A DNA stretch of 54,363 bases from Pseudoxanthobacter soli DSM 19599 (lineage in GTDB: Bacteria; Pseudomonadota; Alphaproteobacteria; Rhizobiales; Segnochrobactraceae), in the NCBI GenBank assembly GCA_945898215.1, contig CAMDHY010000015.1:1-54363 (forward strand), written 5' to 3'. The notes beneath the pieces were generated by a model. It was not told where the DNA came from, ran no database searches, and worked only from the letters and a program-made list of their open reading frames with translations. A program made the position numbers and the translations under genes. Below are positions 42,260 through 52,598 of this stretch, one piece after another (the stretch's first letter is position 1; every line of letters begins with the position of its first letter).

Positions 42260-42702
42260 GCGTGGTTGACACGGTGGGGTGTTGACGGGTCGGACTTCGC
42301 CCGAATAGGTGGCACTGCCGCCTAGAACCAAGAAACTCGGCGTTGATGATCGGCGGTTGCATTGACACCGCCGGCCCGGTCGGTAAGGCTCTGCTTCCCC
42401 GCTGAAATCAGAGGCTGCGCACGGCTCCTCGCAGTAGCGAAGCCTCGCACCTCGTGCCGCTTGGGGAAGTGGTTGGCCGCGGAGAGGGATCACTTGAACA
42501 AGACTCGGCCGTTCGGAGCGCGGCGTGCAGCAGCGGCGCCGGTGACTGCAATCGCGGATAGAGACCAGCGCGCATGCCGATAAACGGCCATACCTTTATA
42601 GGGCGCAGCACCGATCTTCCCGGCTACTCCTCCCGCACAGATGGCTACCGCCTCGCCGGGCGCCCGGTCGCGGCGACGCCGAGTGTGCCGGCGGGAGACG
42701 TG
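42260..42702. other. 443-bp intergenic region, no supported gene
   Basis: Less GC-rich than neighbours. Contains two TTGAC motifs (42267 and 42282 area), a hairpin CGGCGGT/ACCGCCG (42351-42373) and a mixed stretch to 42600. Frames in it have no recognisable sequence; an in-frame ATG at 42574 could extend the EAL protein but the added 43 residues look random. The stretch could be a decayed mobile-element fragment. Confidence 0.4.
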
Positions 42703-43446
42703 ATGACGGCGCGGTCCGAGGATCGCCTGATCCTCTGGTACCAGCCGAAGATCGACGTGGCGACGCGCAAGCTCGCCGGGGCGGAGGGCCTGCTGCGCCT
42801 GGTCGACCCGGAGCACGGCGTGTTGAGCCCGGCCGCCTTCCTGCCCGGCCTCACCGGCATCGACATGGCGGTGATCACCGCCTTCGTCGCCGAGCGGGCG
42901 ATCGCCGACTGGCTGCGATTTGCCGACTCCGGCGAGATCGTCCGCCTGTCGATCAACGCCCCGCCCTCGACGCTCGAGACGGCTGACCTGCCGGAATTGT
43001 TCAGCGTCATCCGCCCGCGCCACCGCGACTGGCCGGGGCTGACGGTGGAGATGACGGAAGCCGAGATCATCGGCAGCCTGGAGGCGGTGAACGACGCCAT
43101 CCACCGCATGACGCAGCAGGCGATCTCGATCTCGATCGACGATTTCGGCGCCGGCTACTCGTCGCTCGCCCGGCTGAAGGAAGTGCCGTTCTCGGAGATC
43201 AAGATCGACCGCGGCCTCATCCGCGGCTGCGACCGCGACCCGAGCATCCGCTATTTCCTGAAGGCCATCCGCGACTTCGCCCACTATCATGGCGCCCGCG
43301 TGGTGGCGGAGGGGGTGGAGACGACGGCGGAGTTCCGCGTCGTCGCCGACCTCGGCATTGACGAGGCACAGGGCTTCCTGTTCGCCAGGCCGATGCCGCC
43401 GGACGATTTCCTGCGGGCGATCAGGCGACCGTCCTGGTTCGAGTAG
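42703..43446 (+). CDS. Stand-alone EAL-domain c-di-GMP phosphodiesterase
   Basis: 247 residues, just one EAL domain, from ATG 42703 with GGGAG about 6 bases upstream. Signature is EGLLRL (EAL becomes EGL, but the metal-binding Glu and Leu stay). Other catalytic positions present: Asn in SINAPP, Glu in VEMTEAE, the Asp pair in DDFGAGYSS, Lys in EIKIDR, Glu in VAEGVET and Gln in QGFLFARPMP. Predicted active hydrolysis of c-di-GMP to pGpG. No sensory domain, so control must be by expression or partners. Confidence 0.92.
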   Translation: MTARSEDRLILWYQPKIDVATRKLAGAEGLLRLVDPEHGVLSPAAFLPGLTGIDMAVITAFVAERAIADWLRFADSGEIVRLSINAPPSTLETADLPELFSVIRPRHRDWPGLTVEMTEAEIIGSLEAVNDAIHRMTQQAISISIDDFGAGYSSLARLKEVPFSEIKIDRGLIRGCDRDPSIRYFLKAIRDFAHYHGARVVAEGVETTAEFRVVADLGIDEAQGFLFARPMPPDDFLRAIRRPSWFE

Positions 43447-43627
43447 GGACGGCGCCACGCCGGCTTTGAAGCGGCCACCACGCCACGGCGAGCGCCGCAC
43501 GCTGGAAGCGCTGCTGCCGGAACCCGGAAACGAAAAGGTCCGGCCGCTGTCGAGCGGCACAGGCCTCGATCTTGAGGAACTGGTGAGGAACTGGTCGGCG
43601 CGGCCGCGGTGCAGCGCGGCGGGTCGC

Positions 43628-44113
43628 TCAGGCGTTGGCGGCGATGAACTTCACCGCGACGATCTCGAAGGAGCGCGCGCCGCCGGGGGCGACGACCTCG
43701 ACCTGGTCGCCGACGCGCTTGCCGATCAGGGCGCGGGCGATCGGCGAGGAGATCGAGACGCGGCCCTGCTTCACGTCGGCCTCGACGTCGCCGACGATCT
43801 GGTAGACCTTCGCCTCCTCCGTGTCCTCGTCGACGAGGCTGACGGTGGCGCCGAACTTGATGGTGTCGCCGGAGAGCTTGGAGACGTCGATCACCTCGGC
43901 CCGCGAGATCTTGTCCTCGAGCTCGGCGATCCGGCCTTCATTGTGGCTCTGCGCCTCTTTCGCGGCGTGATACTCGGCGTTCTCCGACAGGTCGCCGTGG
44001 GAGCGAGCCTCCGAGATGGCGGCGATGATGCGGGGGCGCTCGACCGAAGTCCGATGCTTGAACTCCGCCTCGAGAGAGGCGAAACCGGCGGCCGTCATCG
44101 GAACCTTTTCCAT
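43628..44113 (-). CDS. greA: Transcription elongation factor GreA
   Basis: 161 residues, full length. Begins [18 protein letters not shown]; the coiled-coil tip has the acidic [22 protein letters not shown] segment; the C-terminal FKBP-like domain has [23 protein letters not shown]. Stimulates transcript cleavage by stalled RNA polymerase. 96 bases downstream of carB on the same strand, with a hairpin between. Confidence 0.97.
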   Translation of the reverse strand: MEKVPMTAAGFASLEAEFKHRTSVERPRIIAAISEARSHGDLSENAEYHAAKEAQSHNEGRIAELEDKISRAEVIDVSKLSGDTIKFGATVSLVDEDTEEAKVYQIVGDVEADVKQGRVSISSPIARALIGKRVGDQVEVVAPGGARSFEIVAVKFIAANA

Positions 44114-44170
44114 CGACCTTCAGACCCTCAAGTCCGCCGCGGATCACGGCCCGCGGCAACAGCCATCACA

Positions 44171-44202
44171 GGCGGTCCACCCCAACGGGGCAGGCCACCG
44201 CC
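44171..44202 (-). terminator. Hairpin between carB and greA
   Basis: GGCGGT/ACCGCC outer stem and CCCC/GGGG inner stem around a small loop, just after the carB stop (minus strand). No U-tract follows, so termination is uncertain; greA may still be read from carB. Confidence 0.4.
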
Positions 44203-44209
44203 CAAAGTC

Positions 44210-47542
<3,333 letters not shown>

Positions 47543-47693
47543 GGGTTCCCGTGGCCGTGCGCGCGCCGTCCGTCGCGGCTCGTCGCGCCGGCGCGGTCGG
47601 TGCGGTCATGAGGGGGAGCGCGAGGCTCGCGGGCTTATAGGGGAAACCGCCGGGCTCTGGAAGAGTCTTGCCGCGGGTCCGGTTGGCGTGCGC

Positions 47694-47996
47694 TCAGCCG
47701 GCGACGGGGGCCTCGGCGGGGGCGGCCGCCTGCAGGTGCCGCTCCGACACACCGTCGAAATCGGCGACGCCGTGGGCGAGGGCGGCGCAGGCGAGCCGTA
47801 CGGTCTTGGGGATCACCACCGGCTTCCCGTCGCGCTTGCCCTTCTCGTAGTACTGGATCATCCGCTTCTTCAGGCCGAGCCGGTCGGCGGCGTCGCGCTG
47901 CTTGAGCCCGAGCCCCTTGCGCCAGGCGCGGAACTGCTCCGGCGCCATCACCTGCTCTTCGTCGAGCGTGTCCTCGTCGTCCAGGCGACGTGCCAT
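47694..47996 (-). CDS. XRE-family HTH regulator
   Basis: 100 residues from ATG 47996 (AAAGGA nine bases upstream). An acidic N-terminus (LDDEDTLDEEQ) precedes an HTH: FRAWRKGLGLKQRDAADRLGLKKRMIQYYEKG. The C-terminus is Ala/Pro-rich. Divergent from a 45-residue small gene across 264 bases that contain two palindromes and a promoter, so it probably controls that unit and itself. It could also be a lone antitoxin-like repressor. Confidence 0.85.
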   Translation of the reverse strand: MARRLDDEDTLDEEQVMAPEQFRAWRKGLGLKQRDAADRLGLKKRMIQYYEKGKRDGKPVVIPKTVRLACAALAHGVADFDGVSERHLQAAAPAEAPVAG

Positions 47997-48087
47997 TGTC
48001 CGCGTCCTTTTCGCCGGTTTGCCGCCACGCGCCATCGAGCGACGCGGCTGCTATCGCCGTAGCACGGGGAGAGAGCCGGCTGCCACG

Positions 48088-48115
48088 CAAAAAGACGCGC
48101 TGGTTGCGCTTTTTG
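48088..48115. promoter_or_regulatory. 28-bp inverted repeat between XRE gene and small-protein promoter
   Basis: Arms CAAAAAG (48088-48094) and CTTTTTG (48109-48115) with inner CGC/GCG. It ends two bases before the -35 box at 48118, a normal operator position for an XRE repressor. It could instead act as an intrinsic terminator (GCGC stem then T5), but no transcript is known that would need it on the plus strand. Confidence 0.45.
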
Positions 48116-48117
48116 TC

Positions 48118-48146
48118 TTGAACATGACGCACGGAGTGCGCATATT
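48118..48146 (+). promoter_or_regulatory. Promoter candidate of the small-protein unit
   Basis: TTGAAC (48118-48123), 17-base spacer, CATATT (48141-48146). The spacer contains a palindrome CGCAC-gga-GTGCG (48128-48140), so a protein bound there would block polymerase. Predicted 5' leader of about 108 bases to the ATG at 48261. Confidence 0.5.
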
Positions 48147-48260
48147 CCTGACCAAGGCGCACGCAGTGCTGCTCTGCCATCCACCGCGGCAGAGCGTGTC
48201 GGCAGCGCCGAAACCCGGTCCAGCAGAAAACTGGTCGAGCAACCACGAGGAGGCCCTGCG

Positions 48261-48398
48261 ATGCTGAACACGCTCATTCTCGCGCGTGCCGTCGTCATCG
48301 ACGAGCGCCTGGACGGCAGCCACGCTCCGCCCGAGGGGCGGATCGCCGCCGCGGCGGGCTGGCCGATGCCACGGTGGCTGCGAGCCCTGTTCGCCTGA
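48261..48398 (+). CDS. Small protein, 45 residues
   Basis: Short frame with a very good GAGGAGG ribosome site 7 bases before ATG. The peptide starts MLNTLILARAVVIDERLDG and ends PMPRWLRALFA; basic with hydrophobic ends, no signal or full membrane helix. It has its own likely promoter upstream and a strong hairpin 10 bases after the stop, which argue for a true gene. No family recognised. May be a small regulatory or toxin-like peptide under the divergent XRE regulator. Confidence 0.6.
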   Translation: MLNTLILARAVVIDERLDGSHAPPEGRIAAAAGWPMPRWLRALFA

Positions 48399-48408
48399 CA
48401 CGCTCGAC

Positions 48409-48430
48409 GTCCGCACCCTTCGGGGCGGAC
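48409..48430 (+). terminator. Hairpin downstream of the small protein gene
   Basis: Nine-pair stem GTCCGC(A)CCC / GGGGCGGAC with a TTC loop, starting 10 bases after the stop codon. No U-run follows. A second hairpin CGCCCC/GGGGCG lies about 60 bases further. The 48399-48657 gap holds nothing else that I can support. Confidence 0.5.
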
Positions 48431-48657
48431 CTCGCGGTCCGGTGGGGCACGGGGCAGGGGGCGCTGCGACGGCGACGTCGCGGCGCCCCTTTCGCTTTCG
48501 GGGCGTCCGCGGGCCCGTAGGCGTGTCCCGCTTCGCCGCGGGCGGCCACTTCGCCGCGCCATGGGCGCGGTAGCCCGAGGGAACCTTATCGTCGGCGCTG
48601 CGTCTGATATGGTGCGACTGCGCCCGGAGGGGGCCGCGGCGACACGGGGATGCGGCG

Positions 48658-49665
48658 ATGCGTTGGCAAGGGCGGCGGGAAAGCCAGAACGTCGAGGATC
48701 AGCGCGGCGCCGGTGGCGGCGGTGGATTCGGGGGCGGCTTCGGCGGTGGCGGCGGTGGCTTCCGGCTGCCGACCGGCGGTGGCCGCGGCCCGATGCTGGG
48801 CGGCGGCCGCGTCAGCATCTGGGTTCTCATCGTCGTCGGCATCGTCCTGTGGTTCATGGGCATCAACCCGCTGGTCCTGCTCGGCATCGACACCGGACCG
48901 ACGGTGGAGCAGTCGCAGCCGCGGACCCCCGCACCGGGCGGTCAGGCCGGCAATCCCGGCGGGGGCGATGTCGCGACGTCGCGGACCGCCCCCTCGTCCG
49001 GCAGCAGCGCTGGCGGCCAGACGGCCGACGAGATGAAGCGGTTCGTCTCGGTGGTGCTGGCCGAGACGGAGGACGTCTGGCAGGAGCTCTTCAAGGTCGC
49101 CGGCCAGCGGTACCGCGATCCGACCCTGGTTTTGTTTTCAGGCGGCGTGTCGTCGGCATGCGGGTTCGCCAGCTCGGCGAGCGGACCGTTCTATTGCCCG
49201 GGCGACAGCAAGGTCTATCTCGACACCGAGTTCTTCGACGAGCTCGACCGCCGCTTCGGCGCGCCGGGCGACTTCGCCCAGGCCTACGTCATCGCCCACG
49301 AGGTGGGCCATCACGTGCAGAACCAGATCGGCGTGTTGCCGAGGTTCAACCAGATGCGGCAGCAGATGAGCACGGCGGAGGCGAACGCCATGTCGGTGCG
49401 CGTCGAGCTGCAGGCTGACTGCTTTGCCGGCGTGTGGGCGCACTTCACCGACCAGAAGGGATTGCTGGAGGCGGGCGACCTCGACGAGGCGCTGAACGCC
49501 GCCCAGCAGATTGGCGACGATACCCTGCAGAAGCGCCAGCAGGGCTACGTCGTGCCGGAGAGCTTCAACCACGGCACCTCCGAACAGCGCGCGCGCTGGT
49601 TCCGCACCGGCTTCGAATCCGGTCGCGCCGACAGCTGCGACACCTTCAACGCTGACCGCCTTTGA
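48658..49665 (+). CDS. Neutral zinc metallopeptidase (YpfJ family)
   Basis: 335 residues. A Gly-rich cytoplasmic N-terminus (about 18-58) is followed by one membrane segment (VSIWVLIVVGIVLWFMGINP, about 59-79), a Pro/Gly linker and the peptidase domain. Zinc site HEVGHH in AYVIAHEVGHHVQNQIG (about 220) with the downstream ligand region VELQADCFAGVWAHF. Full length for PF04228 proteins. Membrane-anchored with the catalytic domain probably periplasmic. Substrates unknown. Confidence 0.93.
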   Translation: MRWQGRRESQNVEDQRGAGGGGGFGGGFGGGGGGFRLPTGGGRGPMLGGGRVSIWVLIVVGIVLWFMGINPLVLLGIDTGPTVEQSQPRTPAPGGQAGNPGGGDVATSRTAPSSGSSAGGQTADEMKRFVSVVLAETEDVWQELFKVAGQRYRDPTLVLFSGGVSSACGFASSASGPFYCPGDSKVYLDTEFFDELDRRFGAPGDFAQAYVIAHEVGHHVQNQIGVLPRFNQMRQQMSTAEANAMSVRVELQADCFAGVWAHFTDQKGLLEAGDLDEALNAAQQIGDDTLQKRQQGYVVPESFNHGTSEQRARWFRTGFESGRADSCDTFNADRL

Positions 49666-49788
49666 CGCCGGTCGCCTTCGGCGCCGCTCGCCCCTGAAGC
49701 CGGGTGGCCGGACCGGCGGCATCACGACGGCTTGCCCGGCGGGCGCGCGGCGACGATTGTCGCGCCGGCGAGGGATGGAGCCGCAGCG

Positions 49789-50346
49789 ATGAACGAAGAT
49801 GCCGTGCGGGGGCTCGCCCGCAGCCTTCTCGACGCCGGTGTCGGCGAACTGACGGCGCGTCAACGCAAGGTGATCCTGAGGATCGCCGAGCGGACCTCGG
49901 TCTCCCGCGACGTCAACACCCAGTTCGACGACCAGCTGTCGTTCGGCGACCGTCTCGCCGACCAAGTGGCGGCGGTCGGCGGCTCGTGGGGCTTCATCAT
50001 CGCCTTCGGTACGGTGATCGTCGGATGGGTCGGGCTGAATTCGGTGCTGCTGGCGCAGTGGGGCGAGCCCTTCGACCACTACCCCTACATCTTCCTAAAC
50101 CTGATGCTGTCGATGCTGGCGGCCATCCAGGCGCCGGTCATCATGATGTCGCAGAACCGCCAGGCCGAGAAGGATCGCCTCGCTGCCACCCACGACTACG
50201 AGGTCAACCTCAAGGCCGAGATCGAGATCATGGCGCTGCACGACAAGCTCGACCAGCTACGCACGGAGCACATTGCAGCGCTCGTCGAGCGGCTGGACCG
50301 GCTGATCGCGGATGGCCGGGCCGTCGCCGAGCGGTCGGCGCTGTGA
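49789..50346 (+). CDS. DUF1003 membrane protein
   Basis: 185 residues from ATG 49789 (GGAG upstream). Two membrane helices: GSWGFIIAFGTVIVGWVGLN (about 66-85) and YPYIFLNLMLSMLAAIQAPVIMMS (about 100-123), the family signature QAPVIMMSQNRQAEKDR, then a coiled-coil tail (KAEIEIMALHDKLDQLRTEH). Function of the family unknown. Follows the metallopeptidase gene by 123 bases on the same strand and converges with carA. Confidence 0.93.
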   Translation: MNEDAVRGLARSLLDAGVGELTARQRKVILRIAERTSVSRDVNTQFDDQLSFGDRLADQVAAVGGSWGFIIAFGTVIVGWVGLNSVLLAQWGEPFDHYPYIFLNLMLSMLAAIQAPVIMMSQNRQAEKDRLAATHDYEVNLKAEIEIMALHDKLDQLRTEHIAALVERLDRLIADGRAVAERSAL

Positions 50347-50417
50347 GAGGCCGGCCGTAGCGGTCGCCGCCGCCGCCGGCTGCGCAACGCGCGTCCGTCA
50401 TCCGGACCGCGACGGCG

Positions 50418-51632
50418 TCACTCGCGCTCTGGCAGCGTCTCCTCGCCCTTGGCGGTGCGGATGAGGTTGACGAAGCGGGTGAAAAGGTAGTGGCTGTCGC
50501 GCGGGCCGGGCGAGGCCTCGGGGTGGTACTGCACCGAGAACACCGGCCGGTCCTTCAGGCGGATGCCGCAGTTCGAGCCGTCGAAGAGGGAGACGTGCGT
50601 CTCCTCGACCGCCTCCGGCAGGCTGCCGCGCTCGACGGCAAAGCCGTGGTTCATCGAGGTGATCTCGACCTTGCCAGTGGTGTGGTCCATCACCGGATGG
50701 TTCGCGCCGTGGTGGCCCTGGTGCATCTTCGCGGTGGTGCCACCGAGTGCGATGCCGAGCATCTGGTGGCCGAGGCAGATGCCGAACACCGGCAGGCCGG
50801 CATCGACGACGCCGCGGATCGCCGGCACGGCATACTCGCCGGTGGCGGCGGGATCGCCGGGTCCGTTCGACAGGAAAACGCCGTCGGGCCGGTGGCCGAG
50901 GATGTCTTCGGCGGTCGCCGTCGCCGGCACGACGGTGACGCGGCAGCCCTGGTCGGCCAGAAGCCGCAGGATGTTGCGCTTGATGCCGTAGTCGACGGCG
51001 ACGACGTGGTGGCGCGGCGCTGCCTGCCGGCCGTAGCCCTTGTCCCACGCCCAGGAGGTCTCATCCCAGGTGTAGGTCTGGCGGGCGCTGACGTCCTTGG
51101 CGAGGTCGAGGCCGACGAGGCCCGGCCAGGCGGCGGCCTTGTCCTTCAGGTGCGCGAGGTCGAACACCCCGTCCGGCGCGTGGGCGATGACGCCGTTCGG
51201 CATGCCCTTCTCGCGGATGAGGTTGGTCAGGGCGCGGGTGTCGACGCCGGACAATCCGATGATGCCGCGGGCCGTGAGCCAGCGGTCGAGGCGGCGCATG
51301 GCGCGATAGTTCGACGGCTCGGTGACGGGGGCGCGGACGATGCAGCCGCGCACGCCGACGACGTCGGCCATGCCGACCGTCTCGACGTCCTCGTCGTTGG
51401 TGCCGACGTTGCCGACGTGGGGGAAGGTGAACGTGACAATCTGGCCGGCGTAGGAGGGATCGGTGAGGACCTCCTGGTAGCCAGTCATCGCGGTGTTGAA
51501 GCAGACCTCGGCGACGGCGCTGCCGGTGGCGCCGAAGCCGGCGCCTTCGATCACCGTGCCGTCGGCCAGCACGAGAACGCCGGTCGTCGGCGCTTCCTGC
51601 CAGCCCGGCGTCGCGGGGGCATTGTCTTGCAT
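50418..51632 (-). CDS. carA: Carbamoyl-phosphate synthase small subunit
   Basis: 404 residues, full length. N-terminal domain with CFNTAMTGYQEVLTDPSYAG and FPHVGNVGTNDEDVE; C-terminal class I glutamine amidotransferase with nucleophile Cys in FGICLGHQMLGIALGG and the His-Glu pair in YHPEASPGP. Supplies ammonia to CarB. The gene is about 2.9 kb upstream of carB, separated by the XRE, small-protein, peptidase and DUF1003 genes, so not one simple car operon. Confidence 0.98.
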   Translation of the reverse strand: MQDNAPATPGWQEAPTTGVLVLADGTVIEGAGFGATGSAVAEVCFNTAMTGYQEVLTDPSYAGQIVTFTFPHVGNVGTNDEDVETVGMADVVGVRGCIVRAPVTEPSNYRAMRRLDRWLTARGIIGLSGVDTRALTNLIREKGMPNGVIAHAPDGVFDLAHLKDKAAAWPGLVGLDLAKDVSARQTYTWDETSWAWDKGYGRQAAPRHHVVAVDYGIKRNILRLLADQGCRVTVVPATATAEDILGHRPDGVFLSNGPGDPAATGEYAVPAIRGVVDAGLPVFGICLGHQMLGIALGGTTAKMHQGHHGANHPVMDHTTGKVEITSMNHGFAVERGSLPEAVEETHVSLFDGSNCGIRLKDRPVFSVQYHPEASPGPRDSHYLFTRFVNLIRTAKGEETLPERE

Positions 51633-51957
51633 GGCACGTCCCGAGGATTATCTACTGGCGCGACGGCGCGAAGCGGGCGCACGGCCGGCCGACAGGACTA
51701 GGGCGATACGGCAAGACGGCCGCCGATGCAATGCCGCGGGGCGCCGGCTGCGCCCGCCGCAGAATGGCCTAAGCTGGATGGCGGCTTGCAACTTTGTCGA
51801 CATCATGGCAGGTGACGGGGCGCCCGACGACGGCGGCACAAAATTCAGGCGATCCTGAAGTTGGTGGATTTTCAACGAGATGAGTGACATCTCCGGGTTT
51901 GCCAGCCCTTCCTCCGCGCGCTACTCTGGCGCTTCGGGACGAGGGTCGGAGTGCTGC
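51633..51957. other. 325-bp divergent region between carA and yqeY
   Basis: Contains a perfect palindrome TTCAGG-cgat-CCTGAA at 51844-51859, an AT-richer patch at 51836-51895 where promoters for both genes may lie, and a frame from 51880 in line with yqeY that would add 26 unconserved residues. Confidence 0.5.
51844..51859. promoter_or_regulatory. 16-bp palindrome in carA/yqeY divergent region
   Basis: TTCAGGCGATCCTGAA, 6-base arms and 4-base centre. Unusual in this GC-rich window. Could be an operator for carA (arginine/pyrimidine control) or for the dnaG transcript; no regulator is assigned. Confidence 0.4.
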
Positions 51958-52407
51958 ATGCGGGATCGGATCGCGGCCGCCCTGAAGGCCGCCGCCGATG
52001 CGGAGGACAGGCGCCGGGCCTGCACCCTGCGCTTGATCGCCACCGCCGTTCGCGATCGCGACGGCGCCAGCCGCGGGCGCGGCTGCGACGGCATCGGGGA
52101 TGCCGAGGTGCGGGCGCTGCTGCTGACGATGATCCGCCAGCGCGAGGAATCGGTCCGCGAGTACGAGGCGAGCGGCCGGCTCGACCTCGCCGAGGAGGAG
52201 CGCCGCGAGGTCGAGGTGATCCGCGAGTTCCTGCCGCCGCAGCTCGACGAGGGTGCCATGCGCTCGGCCTGCAAGGAGGTCGTCGACGAACTCGGCGCCC
52301 ACGGCCTGCGCGACGTCGGCCGCACGATGGCGCGCCTTCGCGAACGCTACCCCGACCGCATGGACTTCGGCCAGGCGAGCAGCGTCGTGAAGGACCTGTT
52401 GCGCTAA
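51958..52407 (+). CDS. GatB/YqeY domain protein
   Basis: 149 residues from ATG 51958. YqeY pattern: MRDRIAAALKAAADAEDRRR, LRLIATAVRDRD, LLTMIRQREESVREYEASGRLDLAEEERREVEVIREFLP and the ending FGQASSVVKDLL. Related to the C-terminal tRNA-binding domain of GatB; role not firmly known. Directly upstream of dnaG on the same strand, a common order (yqeY-dnaG-rpoD) in alphaproteobacteria. The gap to dnaG is 191 bases. Confidence 0.95.
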   Translation: MRDRIAAALKAAADAEDRRRACTLRLIATAVRDRDGASRGRGCDGIGDAEVRALLLTMIRQREESVREYEASGRLDLAEEERREVEVIREFLPPQLDEGAMRSACKEVVDELGAHGLRDVGRTMARLRERYPDRMDFGQASSVVKDLLR

Positions 52408-52598
52408 GCCGCTCCGCGGGGCGGCGCACACCGCCGCGGCGCCGTCTCCCGCCGGGTGGTCGACGTGCCCACCGGAGGGTGGCGCGCCACGTTCCGGGAG
52501 CGCGATGGCGGCGCGCGGCGGTGGAAATCCGCACCGCGCCTGTGCATCGTGACCCGATGCGCACCGGTCCGCTCGGCCGTCTGTGATAGGGAGGGGCC

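Noticed and set aside
42260-42573. Insertion-sequence end
   Set aside because: Composition is different and there is a small hairpin, but no transposase fragment, terminal inverted repeats or target duplication could be shown.
48088-48115. Intrinsic terminator on the plus strand
   Set aside because: GC stem plus T5 is present, but nothing is transcribed into it on that strand, so an operator role is preferred.
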